A stretch of DNA of 64,000 nt. It comes from Pseudomonas chlororaphis subsp. piscium (lineage in GTDB: Bacteria > Pseudomonadota > Gammaproteobacteria > Pseudomonadales > Pseudomonadaceae). Below, one piece after another: positions 56,101-64,000 of the stretch; within the stretch, counting starts at the first letter, position 1, and every line of letters begins with the position of its first letter. A program made the translations under genes and the position numbers. The notes beneath the pieces were generated by a model that worked only from the letters and a program-made list of their open reading frames with translations, was not told where the DNA came from and made no database searches. The DNA is taken from contig NZ_CP027707.1 in the NCBI RefSeq assembly GCF_003850345.1, positions 3,968,001 to 4,032,000 of the forward strand. Reading direction: 5' to 3'.

Positions 56101-59100
56101 GGGCCGGGTCCTGGGCATAGACCATGCGCAGCAGCGGCGCCTGGGTCAGGTCGAGGCGGTAGTGGCGGGCATCGAAGCAAGCGTGCAACTGCTCCAGCAC
56201 CTCGCCGCCGGCCGCATCCAGGGGCACTTGTTGCAAGGGCAGCTCGGCCTTGCGCCACACCACCTGCACTGGTTGTTTCAGGCCCTCCCAGAGCACAGCG
56301 GTACGGAGGATGTCGTGGCGTTCGATCACCTGCTGCAAGGCGCCGGCAAAGGCCTGCAAACGTTCCAGGCTGTCGAAGGCCATGCGCGATTGCAGGAGGT
56401 AGGGGTCGCCCTGCTCGGCACTCAGGTGATGATAAAGAATGCCTTCCTGCAATGGCGCCAGGGGGTAGATGTCCTGCACATTGGCCGCGCCGCCGGGCAC
56501 CTGGGCGACTATCCGCTCGATCTCGGCCTGCTCCAGCTCCACCAACGGCAACAGCTCCGGGGTGATGTGCTGGCAGCCTGCGGGGATGCGGTTGGCCGGC
56601 ACCTGGATTTCCCGGCCACTGCCCACCGCCGCGGCCAGGGCCGCCAGGCTTGGCTGGCTGAACAGGGCACGTACATCGGCGCTCAGGCCGATCTGGCGCA
56701 TGCGCTCGATCAGGCTCACCGCCAGCAGCGAATGCCCGCCCAGCTCGAAGAAATGATCGTGGCGGCCGACCTGCTCGACCTTGAGCAGCTCGCTCCAGAT
56801 GTGCGCCAGGGCGATTTCCACCTCCCCCTGGGGCGCCTCGAAACCACGGCTGAGCAAGGCCGCCTGATCCGGTACCGGCAAGGCCTTGCGGTCCAGCTTG
56901 CCGTTGGCGGTCAGCGGCAGGCGGTCGAGCCGGACATAGGCCGACGGCACCATGTAATCGGGCAGCTGGCCTTGCAGCTGGGCGCGCAGGCTGTCGAGCT
57001 GCGGCGCTGGCGCATCGGCCGCGGCGGTGAAATAAGCCACCAGGCGCTTGTCGCCGGGCTCATCCTCGCGGGCCAGCACCACCGCGTCCTGGACGCCCGG
57101 GCAGGCCGCCAGCCGGGTCTCGATTTCGCCCAGCTCGATACGGAAGCCGCGCAGCTTCACCTGCTGGTCGTTGCGGCCCTGGTACAGCAGGGTGCCGTCG
57201 GCGCGCCAGGAGGCCAGGTCGCCGGTGCGGTACAGCAGGGCCTGGGGTTGCTCGCTGAAAGGATCTGCAATAAATGCTTGGGCGGTCAGTTCTGGCTGGT
57301 TCAGGTACCCCTTGGCCACCCCGGCGCCGCCGATATACAGCTCGCCTACCGCACCAATGGGCAGCGGGCGCTGCCGGGCATCGAGCACATAGGCCCGGCT
57401 GTTGCCGATCGGCCGACCGATGGGAATGCCGCCCTCGCCCACCTCAGTGATCTCGAAGCTGGTGGAGAAGGTGGTGGCCTCGGTCGGGCCGTAGCCGTTG
57501 AGCAGGTGCCGCGGCGCACCCTGGCGCAGGACCCGGCCGATCACCGCCGGGTCGAGCACGTCGCCGCCGACGATCAGGTAACGCAGGCGACTGAACGCCG
57601 GCATCAAGCCATCGGCGTACTGATGGAACAGCCCGGTGGTCAGCCACAACACACTGACCTGCTGTGCCTGCAACAGCTGGCCGAAGGCCTCGCGGGACAG
57701 CAGCACGTCCTGCTCGACCACCACCACGCAGCCGCCGTTGAGCAAGGGCGCCCAGACCTCCAGGGTGCTGGCGTCGAACGCCGGGTTCGAGGCGAAGGCC
57801 ACTCGGTCGTCGCGGTTGAAATCGGCATAACCGTTGTTGATCACCAGCCGGGGGATCGCCCGGTGCGGCACCAGCACGCCCTTGGGCGTACCCGTGGAGC
57901 CGGAGGTGTACATGATGTACGCCACTGCCTCGGAGGACTGCGCCAGCTCCGGGTCGTGCTCCGGCAAGCCATCGAGGGTCAGGCGATCCAGATCGACCCG
58001 GACGACGCTGTGAGCAGTTGCCTGGCGACTGTCGCTGAGCAGCACCCGCGCGGCGCTGTCTTCGAGCATGAAGGCCTGGCGCTCGGCCGGCGCGTTGATG
58101 TCCAGCGGCACATAGACCGCCGCGCACTTGCTCACCGCCAACTGGCTGGCCAGCAGGTCCAGGGAACGCTCCAGCAGGATCGCCACGCTGTCCCCCGGAT
58201 TCACTCCGAGGCCGATCAGGTGGTGGGCCAGCTGGTTGGCGCGGCGGTTCAAGGCGTCGTAGCTCAGGCTTTGCCCGCCCTGCACCGCCGCCGTGGCCTG
58301 CGGATGCAGCCGCGCCTGGGCCTCGAACAAGGCGTGCAGAGTCTGGGTGTGGGGATAGTCGCGCTGGGTGGCATTGAAGGTCACCAGCAGGCACTGGCGC
58401 TCTTCCGCCGGCAGGATGCTCAGCTCGCGCAAAGGCCGGGCCGGCGCCTGCTCCAGGGCCTCCACCAGGCCCTGCAAGGCAGTCTGCATATAACCGGCGA
58501 CCCGCTGGCCACCGACCTCGGCCAGGGTCTGCACCACCAGCTCGAAGGCTTCGCCACGGTCATCGACATTCAGCACCAGCGGGTAGTTGCTGCGCTCTTG
58601 CGAACTGAGAATCTGGATGCCGTCCCAGGCCGCGCCGTCCACCGCGGCCACTTGTTCGGCGGCGCTGTGGCGGTAGTTGAGCAGGCTGCTGAACAGCGGC
58701 AGCGACGCCGGCACGCTGCTGCAGCGCTGGGCCAGGGACAAGGACGCGTGTTCATGCCCGAGCAACTGCGAGAGCCGGCCGTGGGTGGCGCGCAGCGCAT
58801 CGCGCACGCCCACGGCGCCGAGGCTGACCCGCAGCGGCAAGGTATTGATAAACATGCCCAGGGCGCGGTCGGCGCCCTCGCCACCCTGCATCCGCCCGAG
58901 CAGCACGGTGCCGAACACCACATCGTCGCGGCCCGAGACCTGGCCCAGCACCTGGGCCCAGGCCAGGTGCACCAGGCTGGCGGCGCTGACCCCGAGCTGA
59001 CGCGCTTGTTCGCGCAGGCGCCGAGCCAAAGCTGCGTCCAGGGGCAGGCGCGTCTCTTCCACGCCACTGCCGTCACGGTTGACGTCCCCCAGGCCGAAGG

Positions 59101-62100
59101 CCAGGGTCGGCTCGTCGATGTCGCCGAGCATCTCGCGGAAAAAGGCTTCGTGTTCCTCCTCACTGACCCCGAGCCGGGCCTGGGCCACGTAGTTGCGGTA
59201 CTGCACGGCCTCGCCCAGGGGCTGGGCGTGGCCGCTGAGGCTGGCACTCATTTCCGCCACCAGCCCGGCCAGCGCGGTGTGGTCCAGGAGGATATGGTGC
59301 AGCAGCAGGATGCCCAGCCAGCGCTGGTTCTGCTCGTCCCGGGCGTAGGCAAAGCGCATCAGCGCGGCGCGGTTCAGGTCCAGCCGGTAATGCCGCGGGT
59401 CGAAGCGCTGCTGCAACTGGTGCAGCACATCGCCGCCCGCCTCGGGTTCCAGCTGTTCGACCACCAGCGGCGCCTGGCGCCAGACCACTTGCACAGGTTC
59501 GGCGAGGCCTTGCCAGTGCACGCTGCTGCGCAGGATGTCATGGCGCTCGATCACGCTGTCCAGCGCGCCGACGAAGGCCTCGACCTGGGGTCGGCCGCTG
59601 AAGGCGCATTGCACCTGCAGCACATAGGGGTCGCCTTCCTCGCTCGCCAGATGGTGATAGAGGATGCCCGCCTGCAACGGCGCCAGGCCGTAGATGTCCT
59701 GCACATTGCCAACGCCGCCGGGGATGCCGGCGACGAGCTGGTCGATGGCGGCCTGGTCGAGGTCAGCCAGGGGCAGCAGGTCCGGGGTGATGCGACTGCA
59801 GTCGGCGCCGATGCGGTTGGCCGGCACCTGGATCTCCCGGCCACCGCCTACCGCGGCGGCCAGGGCCGCCAGGGTCGGCTGGCCGAACAACACCCGCACA
59901 TCGGCGCCCAGTTCCAGCTGGCGCATGCGCTCGATCAGCTTCACCGCCAGCAGCGAATGCCCGCCCAGTTCGAAGAAGTTGTCATGACGGCCGACCCGCT
60001 CGACCTTGAGCAGCTCCTGCCAGATCGCCGCGATGCGCTGTTCCACCTCGCCTTGCGGCGCCTCGAAACCACGACGGGCCAGGGCCGTGCTGTCCGGCGC
60101 CGGCAGGGCCTTGCGGTCGAGCTTGCCGTTGGTGGTCAGCGGCAAGGCGTCGAGTTGCACGAAGGCGCTCGGCACCATGTAGTCGGCCAGGGACAGCAGC
60201 AACTGATCACGCAGCGCCGCGGCATCCAGTTCGACTCCTTCAGTAGCGATCAGGTAAGCCACCAGGCGCTTATCGCCGGGCTCGTCCTCGCGGGCGATCA
60301 CCACCGCCTCGCGTACGCCGGCGCAGGCCGCCAGCCGCGCCTCGATTTCCCCCAGTTCGATACGGAACCCGCGGATCTTCACCTGATCGTCATTACGCCC
60401 CAGGTACTCCAGTTCGCCCTGAGCGTTCCAGCGCGCCAGGTCGCCGGTCTTGTACAGGCGCTGCCCGCTGTCCGCGCGGAACGGATCGTCAATAAAGCGC
60501 TCGGCGGTCAACGCCTCGCGGTTCAGGTAACCCCGCGCCACCCCGGCGCCGCCGACATACAGCTCGCCCACCACCCCCACCGGCACCGGCTCGCGTCGCT
60601 CATCCAGCACATACAGTTGCAGGTCGGGAATCGCCCCGCCAATCGGGCTGGCCCCCAGGCGCTGGGCATCCGCCGCCTGCAGGGCGCGGTAGGTCACGTG
60701 CACCGTGGTTTCGGTGATGCCGTACATGTTCACCAGCTGCGTGCCGGCGTTTTCCACCCGGCCATACCAAGGCTTGAGAATGCCCGGCTCCAGGGCTTCG
60801 CCACCGAAGATCACCTGGCGCAGGGAGTGCTTGAGCGGGTTGCGTTCCTGGGCCGCGATCAACTGGCGGAAGGCGCTCGGGGTCTGGTTGAGAATGCTTA
60901 CCGAGGCTTCGCACAGCAGTGCATAACAATCGTCCGGCGAGCGGCTGACCAGCTGCGGCACCACCAGCAACTGGCCGCCGTGGATCAGCGCGCCCCAGAT
61001 TTCCCAGACCGAGAAGTCGAAGGCGAAGGAATGGAACAGCGCCCACACGTCCTGGCGGTTGAAGGCGAACCCGTCCTGGGTCGCCGAGAACAGCCGCGCC
61101 ACGTTACGGTGCTCGATCATCACGCCCTTGGGCAGGCCGGTGGAGCCGGAGGTGTAGATCACATAGGCCAGGTTCGAGCTGCTCAGCTCCGGTACCTGGG
61201 GGTTGTCCGAGGGCTGCCGATCCAGCTCTGGGTCGTCGAGGTCGAGCAGCGGCACCGCCAGTTCGCCCAGCAACTGCCGGGTGCCGGCCTGGGCCAGCAG
61301 CGCCAGCGGTTCGCTGTCGCGCAGGGTGTAGGCGATGCGCTCCTGGGGATAGGCCGGGTCGATGGGCACATAACCGGCGCCCGCCTTGAGGATGCCCAGC
61401 AGGCCGACGATCATCTCCAGGCCGCGCTCGACACAGATCGCCACCCGATCGTCCGGGCGCACGCCCAGGGCCAGCAGGCGGTGCGCCAGCTGGTTGGCGC
61501 GGCGGTTCAGCTCGCCGTAGCTCAACTGCCGCCCCTCATGGATCAACGCCGTGGCGTCGGGTTGGGCCGCGGCCTGGGCCTCCACCTGCTGGTGGATCAA
61601 GGCACCGTCGGCGAATTGCCGCAGCGGGTTCTGGCCGAACAGCAGTTGCTGGCGTTCGGCCGCCGGCAGAATGTCCAGGTTTTGCAGCTGCGTGTCCGGA
61701 TTGTGTTCCAGGGCCGCGACCAGGCTTTCCAGGGCCGTTTGCAGGTAGCCGCCCAGGCGCGCGGCGCCAATCTCGGCGGCGACCATCAAGGTCAGGCGGA
61801 AACCTTCTCCCAGGTCGTCGACGTTGACCGTCAGCGGGTAGTTGGTGCGCTCCTCGGCGCCCAGCACCTGGATGCCCTCGGCGATATCGATCACCGCCGC
61901 GGCGTCGCCGGCGGCGCTGTGCCGGTAGTTGAGCATGGCGCTGAACAACGGCGTCGGCGCGCTCACCGCGCTGCAACGCTGGGCCAGGGCCAGCGAGGCC
62001 TGTTCATGCCCGAGCAGCGCGGTCAGGCGCTGGTGGGTGGCCTGCACCGCGGCGCGCACGCTTTGCCCGTCGACATCCACCCGCAGCGGCAAGGTATTGA

Positions 62101-63241
62101 TGAACATGCCCAGGGCGCGCTCGGCCCCTTCGCCGGCGTCCATGCGGCCCAGCAGCACGGTGCCGAACACCACCGCGCGGCGCCCCGAGGCCTTGCCCAG
62201 GACCAGGGCCAGCGCCAGGTGCATCAGGCTCGCGGCGCTCACCCCCAACTGCCGGGACTGGCCGCGCAGGCGCAGGCTCAACCCGTCGTCGAGGCCGATG
62301 CGCAGCTCCTCGATGCCGCGGCCGTCGCCCTGCACATCCCGCAGGCCAAACGGCAGGGTCGGCTCGTCGATATCGCCGAGCATCTGGCGGAAGAACGCCT
62401 CGTGCGCCTGCTCGTCCGCCCCCAGCCGCGCCTGCGCCAGGTAATCGCGAAACGGCACCGCCGGCGCCACCTGTTCGCATTGGCCGAGCAGGTGCGCCTG
62501 GATTTCCTCACGCACCAGGTCCAGCGCGGTATGGTCCATGACCGTGTGATGAAACAGCAGCATGCCGACCACCCGCTGCTGGTGCGGGTCTTCGGCGAAG
62601 ACCAGGCGCAACAGCGGCGCCTGGCGCAGGTCGAGGCGATAGTAGCGGGCATCGAAGCGCGCCAGCAATTGCTCCAGCACGTCGCCGTCGGCGGTCTTCA
62701 AGCTCAGTTCTTCGCAGTCCAGCCGGGCCTGGCGCCAGACCACCTGCACCGGCTCGTCCAGGCGCTCCCAGAACATCGCGGTGCGCAGGATGTCATGGCG
62801 TTCGATCACCCATTGCAGGGCCTCGGCAAAGGCGTTCAGGCGCTCGCGGCTGGCGAAGGCGAACTGCGCGTGCAGCACATAGGGGTCGCCCTGCCGGGCC
62901 GACAGGTGGTGGTAGAGCATGCCTTCCTGCAGGGGCGCCAGCGGGTAGATGTCCTGCACGTTGGCCGCGCCGCCCGGCACGCTGGCGACTATGAGCTCGA
63001 TGGCCGGCTGGTCGAGCTTGACCAGCGGCAGCATGTCCGGGGTGATGCGGTAGGCCGGGCTCAGCCAGTCGCCGTCATGGCGGGCCACCAGGTCCAGCAG
63101 CCGGGACTTGTGCTTGACCAGGCTGTCCCACAGCGCGTCGTCCAGCCCCTCATCGTCACCCAGCACGACTAGGTCGCCTTCTTCCTGTTGGAGACGGATC
63201 GGCTGGGTGGAAATAATTGCCATCAATTCGCTGAACTGCAT
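50156..63241 (-). CDS. Lipopeptide NRPS B: four modules (Thr-Val/Ile-Leu-Ser)
   Basis: A 4,361-residue synthetase with no thioesterase. A TubC_N-like docking domain (about 1-58) is followed by four C(dual)-A-T modules; carrier serines lie near residues 1094, 2171, 3237 and 4317. Adenylation codes read by eye are DFWNIGMVHK (Thr), DALWIGGTFK (Val/Ile), DAWFLGNVVK (Leu) and DVWHLSLVDK (Ser). All four condensation domains carry the dual-type HH-x5-GD extension, and their C3 motifs read HHxxxDH rather than HHxxxDG. There are no separate epimerase domains, so D residues would come from the dual domains: the residue before Thr, Thr, Val/Ile and Leu in this gene, and Ser by the first domain of NRPS C. 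This is the module number and residue order of ViscB/MassB/WlpB. The allo-Thr hydroxyl is the expected lactone partner. AGGT lies 8 bp before the ATG. Confidence 0.93.
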   Translation of the reverse strand: MQFSELMAIISTQPIRLQQEEGDLVVLGDDEGLDDALWDSLVKHKSRLLDLVARHDGDWLSPAYRITPDMLPLVKLDQPAIELIVASVPGGAANVQDIYPLAPLQEGMLYHHLSARQGDPYVLHAQFAFASRERLNAFAEALQWVIERHDILRTAMFWERLDEPVQVVWRQARLDCEELSLKTADGDVLEQLLARFDARYYRLDLRQAPLLRLVFAEDPHQQRVVGMLLFHHTVMDHTALDLVREEIQAHLLGQCEQVAPAVPFRDYLAQARLGADEQAHEAFFRQMLGDIDEPTLPFGLRDVQGDGRGIEELRIGLDDGLSLRLRGQSRQLGVSAASLMHLALALVLGKASGRRAVVFGTVLLGRMDAGEGAERALGMFINTLPLRVDVDGQSVRAAVQATHQRLTALLGHEQASLALAQRCSAVSAPTPLFSAMLNYRHSAAGDAAAVIDIAEGIQVLGAEERTNYPLTVNVDDLGEGFRLTLMVAAEIGAARLGGYLQTALESLVAALEHNPDTQLQNLDILPAAERQQLLFGQNPLRQFADGALIHQQVEAQAAAQPDATALIHEGRQLSYGELNRRANQLAHRLLALGVRPDDRVAICVERGLEMIVGLLGILKAGAGYVPIDPAYPQERIAYTLRDSEPLALLAQAGTRQLLGELAVPLLDLDDPELDRQPSDNPQVPELSSSNLAYVIYTSGSTGLPKGVMIEHRNVARLFSATQDGFAFNRQDVWALFHSFAFDFSVWEIWGALIHGGQLLVVPQLVSRSPDDCYALLCEASVSILNQTPSAFRQLIAAQERNPLKHSLRQVIFGGEALEPGILKPWYGRVENAGTQLVNMYGITETTVHVTYRALQAADAQRLGASPIGGAIPDLQLYVLDERREPVPVGVVGELYVGGAGVARGYLNREALTAERFIDDPFRADSGQRLYKTGDLARWNAQGELEYLGRNDDQVKIRGFRIELGEIEARLAACAGVREAVVIAREDEPGDKRLVAYLIATEGVELDAAALRDQLLLSLADYMVPSAFVQLDALPLTTNGKLDRKALPAPDSTALARRGFEAPQGEVEQRIAAIWQELLKVERVGRHDNFFELGGHSLLAVKLIERMRQLELGADVRVLFGQPTLAALAAAVGGGREIQVPANRIGADCSRITPDLLPLADLDQAAIDQLVAGIPGGVGNVQDIYGLAPLQAGILYHHLASEEGDPYVLQVQCAFSGRPQVEAFVGALDSVIERHDILRSSVHWQGLAEPVQVVWRQAPLVVEQLEPEAGGDVLHQLQQRFDPRHYRLDLNRAALMRFAYARDEQNQRWLGILLLHHILLDHTALAGLVAEMSASLSGHAQPLGEAVQYRNYVAQARLGVSEEEHEAFFREMLGDIDEPTLAFGLGDVNRDGSGVEETRLPLDAALARRLREQARQLGVSAASLVHLAWAQVLGQVSGRDDVVFGTVLLGRMQGGEGADRALGMFINTLPLRVSLGAVGVRDALRATHGRLSQLLGHEHASLSLAQRCSSVPASLPLFSSLLNYRHSAAEQVAAVDGAAWDGIQILSSQERSNYPLVLNVDDRGEAFELVVQTLAEVGGQRVAGYMQTALQGLVEALEQAPARPLRELSILPAEERQCLLVTFNATQRDYPHTQTLHALFEAQARLHPQATAAVQGGQSLSYDALNRRANQLAHHLIGLGVNPGDSVAILLERSLDLLASQLAVSKCAAVYVPLDINAPAERQAFMLEDSAARVLLSDSRQATAHSVVRVDLDRLTLDGLPEHDPELAQSSEAVAYIMYTSGSTGTPKGVLVPHRAIPRLVINNGYADFNRDDRVAFASNPAFDASTLEVWAPLLNGGCVVVVEQDVLLSREAFGQLLQAQQVSVLWLTTGLFHQYADGLMPAFSRLRYLIVGGDVLDPAVIGRVLRQGAPRHLLNGYGPTEATTFSTSFEITEVGEGGIPIGRPIGNSRAYVLDARQRPLPIGAVGELYIGGAGVAKGYLNQPELTAQAFIADPFSEQPQALLYRTGDLASWRADGTLLYQGRNDQQVKLRGFRIELGEIETRLAACPGVQDAVVLAREDEPGDKRLVAYFTAAADAPAPQLDSLRAQLQGQLPDYMVPSAYVRLDRLPLTANGKLDRKALPVPDQAALLSRGFEAPQGEVEIALAHIWSELLKVEQVGRHDHFFELGGHSLLAVSLIERMRQIGLSADVRALFSQPSLAALAAAVGSGREIQVPANRIPAGCQHITPELLPLVELEQAEIERIVAQVPGGAANVQDIYPLAPLQEGILYHHLSAEQGDPYLLQSRMAFDSLERLQAFAGALQQVIERHDILRTAVLWEGLKQPVQVVWRKAELPLQQVPLDAAGGEVLEQLHACFDARHYRLDLTQAPLLRMVYAQDPARQRVVAILLFHHLALDHTAMAVVGEEMRAFMFGEADRLGMPVPYRNYVAQARLGAAEQEHEAFFRDMLGDIDEPTLPFGLQDVQGDGRDIEEAEQALDTALSLRLRALARRLGVSAASLMHLAWAQVLGQVSNRRDVVFGTVLMGRMQGGEGADRALGMFINTLPLRVDRGLGVQAAVKATHARLTALLGHEHASLALAQRCSGVAAGAPLFSALLNYRHSAPQEMARSGQGIWQGVELLGGEERSNYPLTLSVDDLGEGFGLNVLTLSSIGAQRIGQYMQQALEQLAQALEQDPELVLQRLPILPQAEWQRLLSSFNASAANYPRGQTVHGLFEARAARTPDTFALLQGEQRLTYRQLNQHANQLAWHLLAQGVQPDDRVAICVRRGPQMLIGLLAILKAGAGYVPIDPAYPAERIAYLLRDSAPVAVLAQQQTRALLGDSLPVIDLAATDWQYRPVTNPGPALTAAHLAYVIYTSGSTGLPKGVMVEHQTLENLVHWHCAAFDLKPGSHTSSVAGFGFDAMAWEVWPALCGGATLHLPPAEVGNEHIDELLHWWREQPLDVSFLPTPVAEYAFSQDLEHPTLHTLLIGGDRLRHFSRNQRFQVINNYGPTEATVVATSGRIEAGQPLHIGKPMANARIYLLDEQLQPVPVGVAGELYVGGAGVARGYLNRAQLTAERFLDDPFSADSVNGGPAARMYRTGDLARWLADGNIEYLGRNDDQVKVRGMRIELGEIEAALARHEALRECVVLVRDGRLVAWFSEHRPLDIEELRTHLQGRLPDYMLPAAYVRLDSLPLTANGKLDRKALPEPDQAALLSREYEAPEGEVEVTLAGIWAEVLKVERVGRHDHFFELGGHSLLAVSLIERMRQLGLSADVRILFSQPTLAALAAAVGSGREVEVPANLIPAGCQHITPDLLPLVELQQAEIDRIVAQVSGGAANVQDIYPLAPLQEGILYHHIMAEQGDPYLLQSCMAFDSLERLQAFAGALRQVIERHDILRTAVLWEGLKQPVQVVWREAPLVLREVACDTAAGEVLAQLLQRFDARRYRLELTQAPLIQLMYAADPARQRVVAVLLFHHLAMDHSALDVVRHELQALLLDQAQGLGPAVPFRNYVAQARLGTGEQEHEAFFREMLGDIDEPTLAFGLQDVQGDGHGIEERQLRLPASLDQGLRSQARRLGVSAASLFHLAWAQVLAAASGKRSVVFGTVLVGRMQGGAGADRALGVFINTLPLRVDIDEQDVRAGVRATHARLTALLGHEHASLALAQRCSGVAAGTPLFSAMLNYRHSLTPRQELQHAWQGIETLASDERTNYPLTLNVDDLGDGYHLTALVAAGVGVQRVCDFMQTTLQGLVDALEQSPQTALDRLPVITAEERRQLLVEFNDTEVPYDLEQSIHGLFEAQVQRTPEALAVKAGEQSLTYRELNERANQLAHYLREQGVGPDSRVAICVERGLEMVVGLLAILKAGSGYVPLDPSYPLERIAYMLEDSAPVVVLAQEVTRGLLGEVPVIDLDRPVWLDQPLSNPFIAELTPRHLVYVIYTSGSTGKPKGVINEHRAVVNRLLWMQDQYRLSADDAVLQKTPFSFDVSVWEFFWPLMTGARLVMARPEGHKDPAYLCEVIQAERISTLHFVPSMLDVFLAHGDTARCTGLRRVLCSGEALPGSLVRRFKAQLPGSELHNLYGPTEAAVDVTAWNCAGPVAQVPDNTPIGKPIANTRLYLLDEQLQPVPLGVVGELYIGGVQVARGYLHRPELTAERFLKDPFSSTAQARMYRTGDLGRYLADGTIEYLGRNDDQVKIRGLRIELGEIQARLTQFPDVKEAVVLAQEDVPGDKRLVAYYTTELSSERLETEALRSHLLEQLPEYMVPALFVHLPALPLSPNGKLDRKALPAPDLESLRVREYEAPIGDTEILLARIWAELLNVERVGRHDHFFELGGHSLLAVSLIGRLRQEGMEADVRALFEQPTLAGYAAITERMEIVL

Positions 63242-63588
63242 GTAAGTGACCTGCTTTCAAATTCGCAAACGGTTGATGAGAAAATCCGGTTTCAGCTGCA
63301 ACCTGATGCCCGCACGACGGCCAGCTACCTCCAGCGCCCGGCGCCCGACCCAAGCCAGGATCCAGCGCTGTGACGGCTCTGCCGGCATGTTCAAAAGTGA
63401 TAGGGGCAGCGAGCCCGACGGAGCTGTGCCGCAGGCCTGGAAAGCTAAAACATCCGCTCGGGGCTGTCTGACACGGGAAGCCGGGACAAGGCCCGAGGCC
63501 GCGGCCCCGCGCGGGCCACAAGCAACAGCGGCGGCCCTTGGGCCGCCGCGTTCTGGTAGGGGTAGCTGTGTGAGGAAATGTTTCGCCG
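63242..63588. other. Gap between NRPS A and NRPS B genes
   Basis: 347 bp without a gene, in contrast to the overlapping B/C junction. It contains the strong hairpin at 63528-63549 close to the end of NRPS A and some 280 bp of leader before NRPS B, long enough for a separate promoter. No conserved operator was identified. Confidence 0.5.
63528..63549 (-). terminator. Strong hairpin downstream of NRPS A
   Basis: GCGGCGGCCC (63528-63537) and GGGCCGCCGC (63540-63549) form a perfect 10-bp GC stem, 39 bp after the NRPS A stop. On the transcript it is followed by TGTTGCTTGT, moderately T-rich. It is a credible full or partial terminator within the biosynthetic cluster. Confidence 0.6.
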
Positions 63589-64000
63589 TCAGAGACGGCG
63601 CTTGCGGTTGAGGGTCGGGATGGTGGTGGCCGGAATGGCCAGCCGCTGCACATGGCCGACGGTCTTGGCCGCCAGCTCCGCCAGGGTCGGCTGGCTGAAC
63701 AGCACCCGGGCATCGGCGTTGAGGCCGGCCTGGCGCATGCGCGCCACCAGGCTGACCGCCAGCAACGAATGCCCGCCCAGCTCGAAGAAGTGGTCATGGC
63801 GCCCCACCCGCTCGATCTTCAGCACCTCGGCCCAGATCTGCGCCAGGGCGGTTTCAACCTCGCCCTGGGGCGCCTCGAAGCTGCGACTGAGCACCGCGTC
63901 CTGCCCCGGTGCCGGCAGGGCCTTGCGGTCCAGCTTGCCGTTGGGGCTCAACGGCAGGTTGTCGAGCTGGACAAAGGCCGAGGGCACCATGTACTCCGGC
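63589..64000 (-). CDS. Lipopeptide NRPS A, C-terminal end (partial)
   Basis: Only the last 136 residues are in the window; the gene continues beyond the right edge. They contain the end of an adenylation domain ([18 protein letters not shown]), a carrier domain with [22 protein letters not shown], and a short tail ending IPTLNRKRRL. The basic tail is characteristic, to my knowledge, of the A synthetases of Pseudomonas lipopeptides and should dock with the N-terminal docking domain of NRPS B. In the viscosin family this protein has two modules, for Leu and Glu/Gln, with a lipoinitiating first condensation domain; that part is not visible here. Confidence 0.9.
   Translation of the reverse strand, partial: PEYMVPSAFVQLDNLPLSPNGKLDRKALPAPGQDAVLSRSFEAPQGEVETALAQIWAEVLKIERVGRHDHFFELGGHSLLAVSLVARMRQAGLNADARVLFSQPTLAELAAKTVGHVQRLAIPATTIPTLNRKRRL

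Noticed and set aside
55016..63172. A 2,718-codon open frame on the plus strand opposite NRPS B, and similar long plus-strand frames at 38991-43811, 43881-47054, 47919-50195 and 50855-55006
   Set aside because: They are antisense shadows of the GC-rich, codon-biased NRPS genes. Their translations are Gln/His/Arg/Gly-rich with repeats that mirror the modules, and they show no domain.
38565..63241. Regularly spaced repeats across the right half of the window, considered as CRISPR or tandem repeats
   Set aside because: They are the ~3.2-kb NRPS module repeats (carrier and adenylation core motifs), not short direct repeats with unique spacers.

Overview
The window looks like the chromosome of a fluorescent Pseudomonas (P. 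fluorescens complex). The background is GC-rich, and it carries an EstA-type autotransporter esterase, REP-like palindromes, several LysR, AraC and GntR regulators, and the right-hand half of a cyclic-lipopeptide NRPS cluster in its Pseudomonas-typical arrangement (NRPS genes, then macA-macB, then a LuxR-type regulator). No rRNA, tRNA or CRISPR array was seen. All positions and motif readings come from inspecting the sequence; no database search was run.

Layout. 0-5.4 kb: a truncated livH-type permease gene, a LysR regulator, a flavin-dependent monooxygenase of the NtaA/SnaA/DszA type and a TonB-dependent receptor. 5.7-8.8 kb: a TerC-family membrane protein and EstA. 9.3-17.3 kb: ordinary metabolic and regulatory genes: a methyltransferase, a gntR/MFS/amidohydrolase operon, a GNAT acetyltransferase, a TPR protein, and a LysR gene divergent from a SnoaL-like/NAD-epimerase pair. 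17.4-24.3 kb: an AT-richer accessory patch of debris and foreign genes. It holds a histidine-phosphatase gene split by an AT-rich insert that carries a small unknown gene, remnants of a TrmK-like methyltransferase and of a RES-domain protein, a 185-bp element with perfect 24-bp terminal inverted repeats, an intact AIPR-family gene (possible phage defence), a broken tyrosine recombinase and an unknown membrane coiled-coil protein. 24.3-27.9 kb: an AraC regulator divergent from a zinc alcohol dehydrogenase, then an MFS exporter. 28-29.7 kb: small lower-GC genes (Imm33-like, cytochrome c, DUF4265-like). 29.7-32.9 kb: a GlxA-type regulator divergent from an exported M20 dipeptidase.

33.2-64 kb is the main feature: a lipopeptide assembly line transcribed leftward. 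It contains the end of a first NRPS (A), a four-module NRPS (B), a three-module NRPS with two thioesterases (C), then MacA and MacB, with an acyltransferase-3 gene and a LuxR regulator beyond. Reading the adenylation pockets by eye gives Thr - Val/Ile - Leu - Ser (B) and Leu - Ser - Ile/Val (C). If NRPS A supplies the usual Leu-Glu/Gln, the product is a nine-residue viscosin-family lipopeptide. Six of the seven condensation domains here are the dual condensation/epimerisation type. Taken literally they predict a D residue at position 5, as in WLIP, and a lone L-Leu at position 7. In described viscosin-family producers the A gene usually lies far from B and C; here it directly precedes B, separated by 347 bp holding a strong hairpin.
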